DNA of 32,235 bases from JAQBFJ01 sp032123435 (GTDB lineage: Bacteria > Verrucomicrobiota > Kiritimatiellia > UBA8416 > JAQBFJ01): assembly GCA_032123435.1 (NCBI GenBank), contig JAQBFJ010000058.1, positions 1 through 32,235 on the forward strand, given 5' to 3'. Of this stretch, positions 1 to 8,253 are shown in pieces (the stretch's first letter is position 1; each line of letters starts with the position of its first letter). The translations under genes were made by a program, and so were the position numbers. The notes below the pieces were generated by a model. That model had not been told where the DNA came from, did not search any database, and was given only the letters and a program-made list of their open reading frames with translations.

Positions 1-1985
1 GGTGCGCCGGCAAAGATATGATTTATTCCACGCCGCGTGTGTAAAAGCATCTCATGTATAGCCGTTATGGCACCCATGCCTCCGTCCATTTGCATGATTT
101 CGCATCTGCGACTCGAGCCCACATTGTAATGGTTATACTTCTTGCCGCCCACTGAATCTACGCCCATGAGACTGAGTCCCGATACGTTACAGTCATGGAG
201 TGTGCCGTAACCTTCATTAGTGTAGAACTTGTCGAAAATCTCGAGATATATTTCAGCCGCCTGCGCATTGCCTGTGTGTGAGTGAATCGTTGAAGCCCAC
301 GGCACGCACCAGCCTGACCACAGGCCCGGTCCGCGCAAGATCCAGCGGGAAAGGCTGTTCCGTATGATTTTATTCCACTTCGGATCATCAATCGTGAACA
401 CGTCAAATGGCGTAATTCCGCTCAGATGTGAATGATGGCGATGACTTTCCTCCAGATCTGTGCCTTGCCACAATCCAATTTGCTTCTTGTCTTTTTCGCC
501 CATGAGACACGCCTTCGGCAGTTTCTTCTCGATTTGCCGCCAAATCGTTCTTGGTTTTTTTCCAAGGAGTTTCGCAGAAGTCAGCAGGGCCTCGTTCAGG
601 CCATGGATACACGCGAGCTGAAAGCTGGCATTCGTACCCCACGCGTTCATATTCGCACCCCGATATTCCGGCGATACGCTGACCGGCAGTTCAAGCGCAT
701 TTCCTTTCTTCTGCAACATTTCCTCGTATACGCGCATGGCGGCGACCATGAATGGATATGCCTTGCGTAGAAACTTTCTGTCCATTGTGTAGCGATAATA
801 ACGATACATCATCAACGCCACCCACGCGGTACAGCCGTGATCAATGCTTCCTGTCCAGAACCCGCCCATGCACACGCATTTGTCATCCACGGCATGCGGC
901 AGCATGACGCCGTCATCGATTCCCAGGAAAACCTTTGCGTTGTGTTTCAGTATGTCGTGCCACGAGAAGATCATATCGAACAAAGGCAACAGGTGTTCGA
1001 GCTTATTACCGTGATACGCGGGCTGATAACACATCTGGACGTTGATGTTGAAATGATAGTCACTTGACCAGGGCGGCATCTGGTAATCTTCGATCCACGG
1101 GCCCTGCAGGGAAGCGGGAACGCCGGCGGGATTAGTCAAGCCGGCAAACTTGTACATGCCGTACCAGTAAAGGAACGAAAGCCTGTCATTGGGAATCGAT
1201 ATATCAGGCACACCATTCCAGTATTTGTTCCACCATAACCGGTTGGCCCTGGCAATGCCGGCTTTGCCCTTTTTAATGGCATTCTTTATAAGCGTTGTCG
1301 CCGCCGTCCTGGCGCGTGAGGCATCGTCGCCTCGCGCAGCAGAGACAAAAAGAGTTCCCTTATTCTCAGAATATTCAACGCATAAATCGGGATCAACAGG
1401 CATTTCCTGTATCCAACCTGTAAAAGACTTTGATGTGAATCGCTTTGGCGGTTTGAACGAAGCAGATCGCAGTGCCTTGCCCACGAAGTTCCATGCAGGT
1501 ACACTCGAAACACTTACTTTGCCGAGTGTCGACGGTATATTTATCGCGAATAACGGGTCGGCCATATCGAGAAGAAGTGATACGTTATGAACTTTATTGC
1601 TCTTCTGTATTCGCACGGTCACCGTGCCGTCCTCAAGACTGAGTGTCGCGTTCTGTAATGTCGCGCCGGGGCCGAAATCAAAGTCAATGCGGCCAACCGG
1701 GATTACGCTGGGTCGCGGTGGTTCCCCTTTGGCATTCGCGGTTGTCTCGAACAATTTGCGCAATCCCTTTTCATCGTTCTTCTTCAGGCAGTGTCGTATG
1801 TTCTTATAAGACATTTTTTCGGTCCACGGCATGCCGCCCCGATGGTCCCACAGATCCGCGCGGCCGATTGTGATACGCAGAGCGCGGCCTTCACCCCATA
1901 TCATTGTTCCCATTGTGCCGTTTCCCTGGAGGATACCGGTGTGAGTGCGGGGTAGTGGAAAATCCCAGTCATAATTTCTTGTCAT
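1..1985 (-). CDS. GH95-family glycosidase (alpha-L-fucosidase/alpha-L-galactosidase type), C-terminus off the window
   Basis: The frame is open for 661 codons from the ATG at 1985-1983 to the window edge. AGGAG lies 6 bases before the ATG. GH95 enzymes are inverting exo-glycosidases that remove terminal alpha-L-fucose or L-galactose. Visible landmarks are LQGPW at 293-297, the FNINVQM segment with N313 and N315, SPE with E440, HRHHSHL at 515-521, and MDGGMG with D634. These correspond in order and spacing to the two Asn, the acid Glu and the Asp described for GH95 catalysis, so the active site looks complete. No signal peptide is seen, which suggests a cytoplasmic enzyme acting on imported oligosaccharides. 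About 100 C-terminal residues are probably missing. It lies on the arsenic operon strand, 200 bp beyond acr3, with its own ribosome binding site, and is likely an independent gene. Exact sugar specificity cannot be read from the sequence. Confidence 0.88.
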   Translation of the reverse strand, partial: MTRNYDWDFPLPRTHTGILQGNGTMGTMIWGEGRALRITIGRADLWDHRGGMPWTEKMSYKNIRHCLKKNDEKGLRKLFETTANAKGEPPRPSVIPVGRIDFDFGPGATLQNATLSLEDGTVTVRIQKSNKVHNVSLLLDMADPLFAINIPSTLGKVSVSSVPAWNFVGKALRSASFKPPKRFTSKSFTGWIQEMPVDPDLCVEYSENKGTLFVSAARGDDASRARTAATTLIKNAIKKGKAGIARANRLWWNKYWNGVPDISIPNDRLSFLYWYGMYKFAGLTNPAGVPASLQGPWIEDYQMPPWSSDYHFNINVQMCYQPAYHGNKLEHLLPLFDMIFSWHDILKHNAKVFLGIDDGVMLPHAVDDKCVCMGGFWTGSIDHGCTAWVALMMYRYYRYTMDRKFLRKAYPFMVAAMRVYEEMLQKKGNALELPVSVSPEYRGANMNAWGTNASFQLACIHGLNEALLTSAKLLGKKPRTIWRQIEKKLPKACLMGEKDKKQIGLWQGTDLEESHRHHSHLSGITPFDVFTIDDPKWNKIIRNSLSRWILRGPGLWSGWCVPWASTIHSHTGNAQAAEIYLEIFDKFYTNEGYGTLHDCNVSGLSLMGVDSVGGKKYNHYNVGSSRRCEIMQMDGGMGAITAIHEMLLHTRRGINHIFAGA

Positions 1986-2185
1986 AACAGTCTCCTGATT
2001 TTGTAAAATAATAACATGAAGATTTTGCAGATTGCGGAGAATCGTATCAGCGCCCGGAAGTAAATCAACATCAAAACATGCACCATGAATCTTTGATCTG
2101 CGCGGCCTTTATAGCGCGTTGTATTTTGACGATTGACTCCCTTTCACCATGCTGGCAGCGTTTGCCTATTCATAATTCATCCTTG
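1986..2185. other. Intergenic spacer between the arsenic operon and the GH95 gene
   Basis: I see no gene, no strong terminator hairpin and no clear promoter here. The GH95 frame stays open upstream of its ATG to about 2110. There is no in-frame start with a ribosome binding site in that stretch, so it is treated as leader. Confidence 0.5.
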
Positions 2186-3376
2186 TCATTTGTCGTACAC
2201 AAACCAGTTCCGGGTTCGAAGACATATCTTCACCAGCATCAGCATGACAGGAACCTCAATAAGCACGCCAACAACTGTAGCCAATGCCGCACCGGAAGAT
2301 AATCCGAAAAGCATTGTTGCCGTTGCGATGGCGACCTCGAAATGATTTGAAGCCCCAATCATCGCGGCTGGCGCGGCATCCTGGTAGGATAACTTCAATA
2401 GTCTGGCTGACACATATCCCAACACAAAAATCAGACACGTCTGAAGGAAAAGAGGAATGGCTATCCAGACAATGGTCAACGGGTTGTTGAGAATGATCTC
2501 ACCCTTGAAGGAGAATAGCAGTACAAGCGTGATTAACAGCGCGATAATTGTGACAGGCGTCAGAACGTGCAGGAATTTCTGTTTGAACCATGTTTCACCC
2601 TTTGAGGCAATGATCCATTTACGCGACACATAGCCGGCCACAAGCGGCAATGCCACGTATATGCCGATAGAGAGAAGTAACGCCTGCCATGGAACAGGAA
2701 GCTTGCCCACACCGAGCAGGAACCCGCCAAGCAATCCGTAAAGCACAAGCATTGTTAACGAGTTGATCGCTACCATAACCAGCGTTAACCCGTCATTTCC
2801 TTTTGCGAGATAGCCCCAGACCAGAACCATCGCCGTGCACGGCGCGATACCCAGAAGGATACAGCCGGCAAAATAACTGCGCCACAGCGGCACCTGAAGC
2901 ATTTTGATCCCGTCGGAAACGACAACCGTTCCAGCTCCATAGGTTTCGCCAACGGGCAGATCCAGCCCGAACGGCATCTTTACCAGATCCAATGCATCCG
3001 TGCCGAGAAGCCCTTTGAAAACAAATCCAAGAAAGAAATAGGCAATTGCAAACATAGTGAAGGGCTTAATAGCCCAGTTCACAAACAGCGTCAAAAATAC
3101 AGGCTTGCCACTCTTTCCTGCCTTGATAACAGACGCAAAATCAATTTTGACCATGATCGGGTACATCATAAAGAATAGACAGATGGCAATCGGTATCGAC
3201 ACGACAGGCGCGCCGTTAACGAAGATGGACAGACTGTCCAGCTTCATCGCAAGACCGGGAGCTACCTTTCCAAGAATGATCCCTCCCACAATGCAGAGCC
3301 CTACCCACAGGGTCAGGTAGCGCTCAAATATACTCGTCATTTGTCGTTCGTCGGAATTGTTCGTTGTACAAGTCAT
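2186..3376 (-). CDS. acr3: Arsenite efflux permease, Acr3 family
   Basis: A 396-residue membrane protein of the Acr3 (BART superfamily) type, which exports arsenite across the inner membrane using the proton gradient. About ten hydrophobic segments are visible. The family signature around the essential Cys is present (GIAPCTAMVLVWG), followed by the TM5 segment DGLTLVMVAINSLTML. A loop of about 35 residues (GLLGTDALDLVKMP and onward) precedes the segment leading to that Cys. It is the last gene of the ars operon, starting 26 bp after the P-type ATPase stop. The start chosen is the ATG at 3376, which follows a purine-rich G run. The internal ATG at 3340 gives the more family-like N-terminus MTSIFERYLTLWVG but lacks a good ribosome binding site. 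The arsR context supports the arsenic role. Confidence 0.93.
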   Translation of the reverse strand: MTCTTNNSDERQMTSIFERYLTLWVGLCIVGGIILGKVAPGLAMKLDSLSIFVNGAPVVSIPIAICLFFMMYPIMVKIDFASVIKAGKSGKPVFLTLFVNWAIKPFTMFAIAYFFLGFVFKGLLGTDALDLVKMPFGLDLPVGETYGAGTVVVSDGIKMLQVPLWRSYFAGCILLGIAPCTAMVLVWGYLAKGNDGLTLVMVAINSLTMLVLYGLLGGFLLGVGKLPVPWQALLLSIGIYVALPLVAGYVSRKWIIASKGETWFKQKFLHVLTPVTIIALLITLVLLFSFKGEIILNNPLTIVWIAIPLFLQTCLIFVLGYVSARLLKLSYQDAAPAAMIGASNHFEVAIATATMLFGLSSGAALATVVGVLIEVPVMLMLVKICLRTRNWFVYDK

Positions 3377-3402
3377 TATCTATCTGCCCCCCCCTTCTTG
3401 AA

Positions 3403-5313
3403 TCATGCCGAACCCATGATTTTCCTTCTCGGTCTCGTGAAAAGAAGGAGTGTCGAACTCAGCACCACAGTGATGCAACCGGCTTCCTGGAAAATCACCG
3501 CGATGATGGGAGTCATCAGCCCCACCACACTCAATCCAAGACCTATGACGTTGTAGATCATGGAGAAGAAGATGTTGAGTTTTATGCGGCGCAGGACTTT
3601 CGCGGACATCCATATGAAATCAGCTACTCCCGAAATATCATCATTCATGAGCGTGACATCAGCAGTCTCGATCGCCACATCCGTGCCCGCGGCGCCCATG
3701 GCGATGCCCACATCCGCCAGAGCAAGGGCAGGGGCATCGTTGATGCCGTCGCCGATCATGCCGACAACCTGTCCTTGAGCCTGGCAATTACGGACAAATT
3801 CCTGCTTCTCCTCAGGAAGCAGTTCGGCTTTGAAGTCATCAACGCCTATGGTTTGTGCCACCGAAGCGGCAACCTGCTGGTTGTCGCCGGTCAACATGGT
3901 AATGTGTTTTACACCCATGGCTTTGAGTGCCTGAACCGTATCCGGGATCTCAGGCCGAATTTCGTCGGCAATGGCGAGCAATCCCACGAGCTTGTCGTCA
4001 CGGGCAACGAGTACAGCGGTACGGCCCTTCTCGGATTGCTGTTTTATGGCGTTCTCTATAGCAGGCGGCATGTTCTGTTCCGCGTTCCCGAGAAACGCGG
4101 GCTTCCCGACCCGGATCTTCGATCCGTTCCATTGTGCTTCCACTCCCAGTCCGGCCGAGCTGGTAAAGGATTCGGGTTCCGGAATGTTGAGGCCGCGCTC
4201 TTTTCCCGCAGCCAGGACCGCGCGACCGAGAGGATGTTCCGAGTATTTCTCAGCTATACATGCCAGATGAAGGATGTCTTCCGTGGTTCCCCCGTTGAGA
4301 CTCACGATATCCACCACCTTGGGCCTGCCGAACGTGAATGTTCCTGTTTTATCGACGAGCAGATGGTCTATCTTGCATCCAAGCTCAAGAAAAATGCCTC
4401 CTTTTATCAATACCGCGCGTCGCGCCATATTGGATACACCGGCAGTTACCGCCGTCGGGGTGGCAATGGCAAAGGCGCACGGACACGCGACAAGGAGAAC
4501 CGAAACCGAAGCTTTGATATCACCTGTAACGAAGTATGCCAATATGGCAAGCAGGATAACGGATGGAAGAAACCATGCGGTAAAACGGTCCGCGATATTC
4601 TGAATCGGCGCGCGCGTGCCCTGTGCTCCCTGCACAAGATGGACAATCCGGGCAAGCGTTGTGCCTTCGCCGACTTTCTCCGTTTCAATTTCCAGCATTC
4701 CGGATTCATTGAGGGTGCCGCTGAATACAGCACTGCCCTTGTATTTCTCCACAGGCATGGACTCTCCGGTAATAGGCGCCTGATTGACACTGCTGGTTCC
4801 CGCGATCACAACGCCATCAACAGGGATTCTTTCTCCAGGCCTTACAACTACAAGATCACCTTTCACAATGTCGGACACTGGAACGGTGATATCTTCACCG
4901 CGTCTGCGAATGGTGGCCATTTTGGGGGCAAAATCCAGAAGACTTTGTATGCTCTTTTTGGTCTTATCAAGCGTGTAGGATTCAAGAGCTCCGGCAACAG
5001 CCATGATGAATACTATTACAGCCGCCGGCCGGAACTCTCCAACCGCTATTGTGGCAACAAGCGCCACTACGACAAAGACGTTGACGGTAATCTTTCTTTT
5101 GAAGATGTCCCTGAATCCCGAAACAAATCTCTGGAAGCCGCCAAATAGAGTGGCAATGAGTGCGAGTCCGGCATTAACGAAAAGGGGACCGATCTCCCAA
5201 TGCGCCAGCGCCCAACTCACGAGAGTAAGCACAGCCACAACGATCGGAACTATAGACAGCACGAATACATCTCTGTACTTGCCTGAGGCGCGTGCACCAT
5301 CATTATCAGTCAT
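3403..5313 (-). CDS. P1B-type heavy-metal translocating ATPase without N-terminal metal-binding domain
   Basis: A 636-residue metal pump. Canonical P-type motifs are TGES at 182-185 (actuator), the transmembrane CPC site at 277-279, the phosphorylation site DKTGT at 321-325, SEHPLGRA with His360-Pro361 (P1B nucleotide-binding domain), and GDGINDAPALA (hinge). The N-terminus is only about 15 residues before the first membrane helix, so the usual HMA or His-rich domain is absent. The last helix carries QEAGC rather than the usual zinc- or copper-type signature, so the ion cannot be assigned. ATG 5313 is preferred over GTG 5316, since AAGG lies 9 bases upstream. It sits between the small Cys-rich gene and acr3, so a role in arsenic or co-occurring soft-metal resistance is inferred. 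A 594-codon open frame on the other strand is its shadow. Confidence 0.9.
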   Translation of the reverse strand: MTDNDGARASGKYRDVFVLSIVPIVVAVLTLVSWALAHWEIGPLFVNAGLALIATLFGGFQRFVSGFRDIFKRKITVNVFVVVALVATIAVGEFRPAAVIVFIMAVAGALESYTLDKTKKSIQSLLDFAPKMATIRRRGEDITVPVSDIVKGDLVVVRPGERIPVDGVVIAGTSSVNQAPITGESMPVEKYKGSAVFSGTLNESGMLEIETEKVGEGTTLARIVHLVQGAQGTRAPIQNIADRFTAWFLPSVILLAILAYFVTGDIKASVSVLLVACPCAFAIATPTAVTAGVSNMARRAVLIKGGIFLELGCKIDHLLVDKTGTFTFGRPKVVDIVSLNGGTTEDILHLACIAEKYSEHPLGRAVLAAGKERGLNIPEPESFTSSAGLGVEAQWNGSKIRVGKPAFLGNAEQNMPPAIENAIKQQSEKGRTAVLVARDDKLVGLLAIADEIRPEIPDTVQALKAMGVKHITMLTGDNQQVAASVAQTIGVDDFKAELLPEEKQEFVRNCQAQGQVVGMIGDGINDAPALALADVGIAMGAAGTDVAIETADVTLMNDDISGVADFIWMSAKVLRRIKLNIFFSMIYNVIGLGLSVVGLMTPIIAVIFQEAGCITVVLSSTLLLFTRPRRKIMGSA

Positions 5314-5363
5314 CACGCAACACCTTTTTCTCAGTAGGCACCGACATTCTCACACGGTAAAGC

Positions 5364-5531
5364 TTAAGAAGAGCAGCATTTCTCTTCCTTCTTGTCGGCA
5401 GGTTCGGCGTTCTTTTCCTGTTTAGAAGAACCGCAACAGTCTTCTCCTGATCCGCAGCAACCACCCGTTTTTGTCATGGATTCCCATATTGCCGCGAGGA
5501 AGCCCTTCTTCTTTTTCTTTTCGTCTGTCAT
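5364..5531 (-). CDS. Small cysteine-rich protein of the ars operon (55 aa)
   Basis: This short gene has AGGAG 6 bases before its ATG at 5531-5529 and stops at TAA (5366-5364). The protein begins MTDEKKKKKGFLAAIWESM, a lysine-rich head followed by a short amphipathic stretch. It then carries three adjacent-cysteine pairs: GGCCGSGEDCCGSS and the C-terminal KCCSS. It lies 22 bp after ccdA and 50 bp before the ATPase start, so it is inside the operon. I recall similar short CC-motif proteins near ars genes, but no defined function. Binding or handing over a thiophilic ion such as arsenite or copper to the adjacent pump is an inference from the Cys pairs and position. There is no signal peptide, so it should be cytoplasmic, possibly membrane-associated through its head. 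Confidence 0.78.
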   Translation of the reverse strand: MTDEKKKKKGFLAAIWESMTKTGGCCGSGEDCCGSSKQEKNAEPADKKEEKCCSS

Positions 5532-5553
5532 TGTTGTCTCCTTTTATATGTTC

Positions 5554-6267
5554 TTAAAATGTGTTCAAGAAATAAAAACCAACGCCAATCAGCACTATCC
5601 CTGCGGCGATCCGAACGAAGGATTCAGCCTTCTTTGCTCGGATGGCTGATTTCCCGAAAGAAACTCCGAGCACGAGAGCTGCCAAAGGAAGACTGAATCC
5701 AACCGCAAAAGCTACAAGTACACCCATCATCCAGACCGTGTAGCCCTGTAGTACCGCTACGCCCAGAACGATGAAGATTCCGGGATTACAGGCTAGTGAG
5801 CAGACGCTGACAGCGCCTCCCATGATGAGACCAAAGAATGCGGCGCCCAGGAGGCCCTTCGACCGTTCTTCCGATTTTGCCTTTCTTTGCGGCATTTTGA
5901 ACGGCAGCAAGTTAAGTGTTGCCAGGCCAAAGACGATGGCCATGAGCCCGGCAAAGATCTTCCAGTACCTGCCAAGAGATGATTGAGCAACCTGCCCGAC
6001 AAAACCAGCGACGCCGCCGAGAACGAGAATTGCTAATGTACTTCCGAGCATGAAGAAAAGGGCCGAGAGGAGATTTGCCCGACGATCCAACTGTTGTCTG
6101 GCGCCTGAATACCCAACCACTGCCCCGAACACCGGAAGCGTGCAACATGCGCTTGCCACGGCGCTGACGAGCCCAAGCAGGAATGCCATAGGGAACGCCA
6201 CTGGACTCAGCCCAACGCTGTCAAATGTGTTTCCTGTCCACTCCAATACTGATTGAATCCATTCCAT
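5554..6267 (-). CDS. ccdA: CcdA/DsbD-type transmembrane thiol-disulfide electron carrier
   Basis: A 237-residue polytopic protein with about six membrane helices. It matches the CcdA/DsbD transmembrane family, which moves reducing equivalents from cytoplasmic thioredoxin to extracytoplasmic thiol proteins. Conserved Cys-Pro features occur at SACCTLPVFGAVVGYSG in the first helix and SLACNPGIFIVLG in the fourth, a pair expected to form the redox-active disulfide. GGAGG lies 7 bases before the ATG. It starts 13 bp after the stop of the membrane-anchored Cys-rich gene, its probable redox partner. In an ars operon the likely job is to keep thiols of the neighbouring Cys-rich proteins reduced. Assignment to the family is firm; the partner is inferred from adjacency. 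Confidence 0.88.
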   Translation of the reverse strand: MEWIQSVLEWTGNTFDSVGLSPVAFPMAFLLGLVSAVASACCTLPVFGAVVGYSGARQQLDRRANLLSALFFMLGSTLAILVLGGVAGFVGQVAQSSLGRYWKIFAGLMAIVFGLATLNLLPFKMPQRKAKSEERSKGLLGAAFFGLIMGGAVSVCSLACNPGIFIVLGVAVLQGYTVWMMGVLVAFAVGFSLPLAALVLGVSFGKSAIRAKKAESFVRIAAGIVLIGVGFYFLNTF

Positions 6268-6280
6268 TTAGTTTCCTCCA

Positions 6281-6964
6281 TCACGGGCAAGCATTAGGGG
6301 CGCAAGCTGAAGGCCCGCAATTCGATGGCCTTGACGCTGAAACCACTGCCTCAAGCAATTTTGCCTCAGTTATGTCTTTTGAAACCACACTCATGCCGAG
6401 CCCCTTAACCATGGCCAGCACACACGGCACAGGTACCTGACTCCTTACTTGCGCGTAGTCCTGTGAATTATTATCGAGCGTGAAAGCGGCCATCGTGGTT
6501 CCCTTGGCCATAATCTTTTCGGCCGCAGTCTCTATCTGCGCCTTTATCGCGTCGGTTTCCTCGTCACTGCCATAGGGGAGAAAAACAAACACGGCATCTT
6601 TATCAGCCGCCACGTTGTTGAGAGATGCCAGAGAATCGATTGTGTTACCCCAGAGAGAAGACAAGGCTTTTTCCTTACCCGCAATGTCTGTTGTTGCGGT
6701 CGCAAGCGAAGCGGGCTCTTCCGCCCCTGTAACAGGCAAAGAGGCCGCAAACGTCTGTTGGTCGCCAGCATTCTCAGCTTCGTCCTTATTCATAATACCG
6801 TGAGCCAGAACTGCCGCCGCGGCAAGAGCCACAACGAGACTAACTACGACCTTCCTCTTTGTGCTCAGTACCGATGCGTTACAATTACATCCCGGAGCGC
6901 ATTCGGTTGTGTCCGGTTTGCTGTTTACATCGGTCTGTTGCGATTCATCATTATTCATATTCAT
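6281..6964 (-). CDS. Membrane-anchored Cys-rich protein, possibly thioredoxin-like, of the ars operon
   Basis: A 227-residue protein. The start is the ATG at 6964, with GGGAGG 8 bases upstream. It forms an ATGA overlap with the arsR stop, which argues for translational coupling; an ATG 39 bases further upstream lacks this support. The layout is a short N-terminal region with Cys motif CAPGCNC, one membrane helix (VVVSLVVALAAAAVLA), an alpha/beta domain of about 140 residues, and a tail with CGPSACAPNAC (CX4CX4C). The alpha/beta part, with a PVPCVLAMVKG strand, is reminiscent of a thioredoxin fold but lacks a CXXC active site. Adjacent ccdA suggests it is a reduced-thiol carrier or arsenical-binding protein. 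The fold assignment is tentative; the membrane anchor and Cys clusters are directly visible. Confidence 0.7.
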   Translation of the reverse strand: MNMNNDESQQTDVNSKPDTTECAPGCNCNASVLSTKRKVVVSLVVALAAAAVLAHGIMNKDEAENAGDQQTFAASLPVTGAEEPASLATATTDIAGKEKALSSLWGNTIDSLASLNNVAADKDAVFVFLPYGSDEETDAIKAQIETAAEKIMAKGTTMAAFTLDNNSQDYAQVRSQVPVPCVLAMVKGLGMSVVSKDITEAKLLEAVVSASRPSNCGPSACAPNACP

Positions 6965-7344
6965 GTTCCCGACCTCCCTTTTCGTTTCGTCAGTGTGCGA
7001 CATAATTTATCCGTATCCATCTTGAGAATCCTGTTGAGTCGTTTCCGGTCTTCCTTCATCTGCCATGAGTTTTGTACAGACTTCTGGATGAGATTAGTAA
7101 TCATTTTCACTGCGGGAAGGCGTGGGGTCGAGGCCAGGCGATAATGCATCCAGCGCCCTTCCTTTCGACTTTCGGCCAACCGCGCGGACTTCAGAATCGA
7201 GAGATGTTTGGATACCGTGGACGGCGCCAGTCCCAGCAATTCGATAAGTTGGCAGACGCACAGCTCATGATCCTTCAATGCGCAGAGAATACGGACGCGG
7301 TTTTCATCGCTGAGCGCCTTCAGTGTGTCCATAACGTCCTGCAT
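6961..7344 (-). CDS. arsR: ArsR-family arsenic-responsive repressor
   Basis: A 127-residue winged-helix repressor. The metalloid site ELCVCQL is visible with C29 and C31, in the position of the ELCVCDL motif on helix alpha-3 of ArsR, where arsenite binds and releases the protein from DNA. The recognition helix follows as LAPSTVSKHLSILKSARL. ATG 7344 is preferred because AGGAG lies 6 bases upstream; the ATG immediately before it (7347) leaves only 3. It is the first gene of the operon and overlaps the next gene by ATGA. The C-terminal third is basic and lacks additional Cys residues typical of dual-site family members. Autoregulation through the inverted repeat just upstream is expected. Confidence 0.92.
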   Translation of the reverse strand: MQDVMDTLKALSDENRVRILCALKDHELCVCQLIELLGLAPSTVSKHLSILKSARLAESRKEGRWMHYRLASTPRLPAVKMITNLIQKSVQNSWQMKEDRKRLNRILKMDTDKLCRTLTKRKGRSGT

Positions 7345-7355
7345 CATAATCTCCT

Positions 7356-7406
7356 ATACTTAGCCATTTAACGAAGTATTAAACAACATATTCCCGTATT
7401 TGTCAA
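7356..7406 (-). promoter_or_regulatory. ars operon promoter with ArsR operator candidate
   Basis: Read on the minus strand, TTGACA (7406-7401) is followed after 19 bases by TAATAC (7381-7376), which is 32 bases before the arsR ATG. An inverted repeat ATACTT-N12-AAGTAT spans 7356-7379 and overlaps the -10 element, so bound repressor would block polymerase. A start of transcription near 7369 leaves room for the AGGAG site. The 19-bp spacer is longer than ideal. Confidence 0.7.
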
Positions 7407-7450
7407 GGCCTGCGAGAGGATCCCACCTGCATGGCTCACGTGACAGAGGA

Positions 7451-7510
7451 GAGCTTTTAGACCCCGCTTCGCTGATAAGCTACGCCGTGGCAAGCAGGAT
7501 TACCCTCAGG
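7451..7510 (+). repeat. Dispersed repeat A, copy 1
   Basis: The core GCTTCGCTGATAAGCTACG lies within 7465-7485. Flanking sequence (TTTTAGACCCC before, CGTGGCAAGCAGGATTA after) is nearly the same as copy 5 at 16434-16490. Members of this family sit only between genes from 7.4 to 19 kb. Confidence 0.85.
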
Positions 7511-7662
7511 TCCGCCCTTAGGGCCGGAAGCCCTTGGTAAGCAGAGGCGACGAATGACAGTAAAGTAGGCCAGGTCTTTCATAGCAACCATCTATTAAAA
7601 GGTTGACGTGTGGTTTGGCATGTGCACAATACCAATAATAACTATTGGAAGTATGCGGTTAA

Positions 7663-8253
7663 ATGAAGAACAGCGAAACAAAACTATATAAAATTGCTGA
7701 GGAACAACAGGGTTATTTTACCACGCAACAAGCTGTGGCGTGTGGATATATTGACCAGAACCATCGCCATCATGTTTTTTCCGGCGCATGGGTTAGGATG
7801 CACCGCGGTATCTACAGGCTTGCACGTTTTCCCAGCTTTCCCGATGAGCAATACGTCCTTTGGTCTCTATGGTCGAGTGGCCGTAGTTATGAACCTCAAG
7901 GCGTTTTCTCGCATCAAACGGCGCTGAGCATCCATGAACTTTCAGACCTGATGCCTTCCAAACTACACATGACCGTTCCGTCTAGTTTCCGCCGAAACAC
8001 GGCGATACCCAAGGTTCTTGTACTGCACCGTTCCGCTCTGCAGAAATCCGATGTCGAGACACGCCAAGGGTATCGTGTTGTGCGTCCACTGCGTGCCATT
8101 ACTGATCTACTGAATGACGCCACGGAATCCCGCGACCATCTGTGCCAAGCCATGCAACAGGGACTTGAACGTGGACTGATTACACAAACCGAGCTTCGGC
8201 GCCATCCGGAATATGCCGCCCTGCAAGCGCTCCAGGGCAGGAGCCGGGCATGA
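7663..8253 (+). CDS. AbiEi-type antitoxin of a type IV toxin-antitoxin pair (pair 1)
   Basis: A 196-residue protein with the AbiEi layout: an N-terminal winged helix (residues 7-52, ending in VRMHRGIYRLARFP) and a C-terminal antitoxin domain (HQTALSIHELSD, HMTVPSSFRR, RPLRAITDLLND). Type IV antitoxins counter their toxin without stable complex formation and repress their own promoter. It overlaps the toxin gene by ATGA at 8250-8253, so the two are translationally coupled. The start at 7663 has only a weak upstream purine stretch (GGAAG, 12 bases away). The system is associated in the literature with abortive infection and plasmid or element stabilisation. Confidence 0.87.
   Translation: MKNSETKLYKIAEEQQGYFTTQQAVACGYIDQNHRHHVFSGAWVRMHRGIYRLARFPSFPDEQYVLWSLWSSGRSYEPQGVFSHQTALSIHELSDLMPSKLHMTVPSSFRRNTAIPKVLVLHRSALQKSDVETRQGYRVVRPLRAITDLLNDATESRDHLCQAMQQGLERGLITQTELRRHPEYAALQALQGRSRA

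Larger units (their letters stand above)
7348..7662. other. Divergent intergenic region between arsR and the first AbiE pair
   Basis: This 315-bp space holds the ars promoter, copy 1 of dispersed repeat A (about 7451-7510) and a candidate promoter for the abiE genes (TTGACG at 7603-7608). A short inverted repeat CCAATA-N5-TATTGG lies at 7632-7648, 14 bases before the start codon, and is a possible autoregulatory site. No gene is seen. Confidence 0.6.

Noticed and set aside
158..1513. Short minus-strand and plus-strand frames in the first 1.5 kb
   Set aside because: The GH95 frame runs uninterrupted through the whole region and explains it; the small frames are shadows.
1986..2110. In-frame upstream extension of the GH95 gene
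   Set aside because: The frame is open, but there is no start codon with a ribosome binding site, whereas the ATG at 1985 has AGGAG at the right distance.
3364..5148. A 594-codon open frame on the plus strand
   Set aside because: It lies opposite the P1B-ATPase gene, has no recognisable motif, and its predicted protein is rich in His/Arg/Ser as expected for an antisense shadow of a GC-rich gene.
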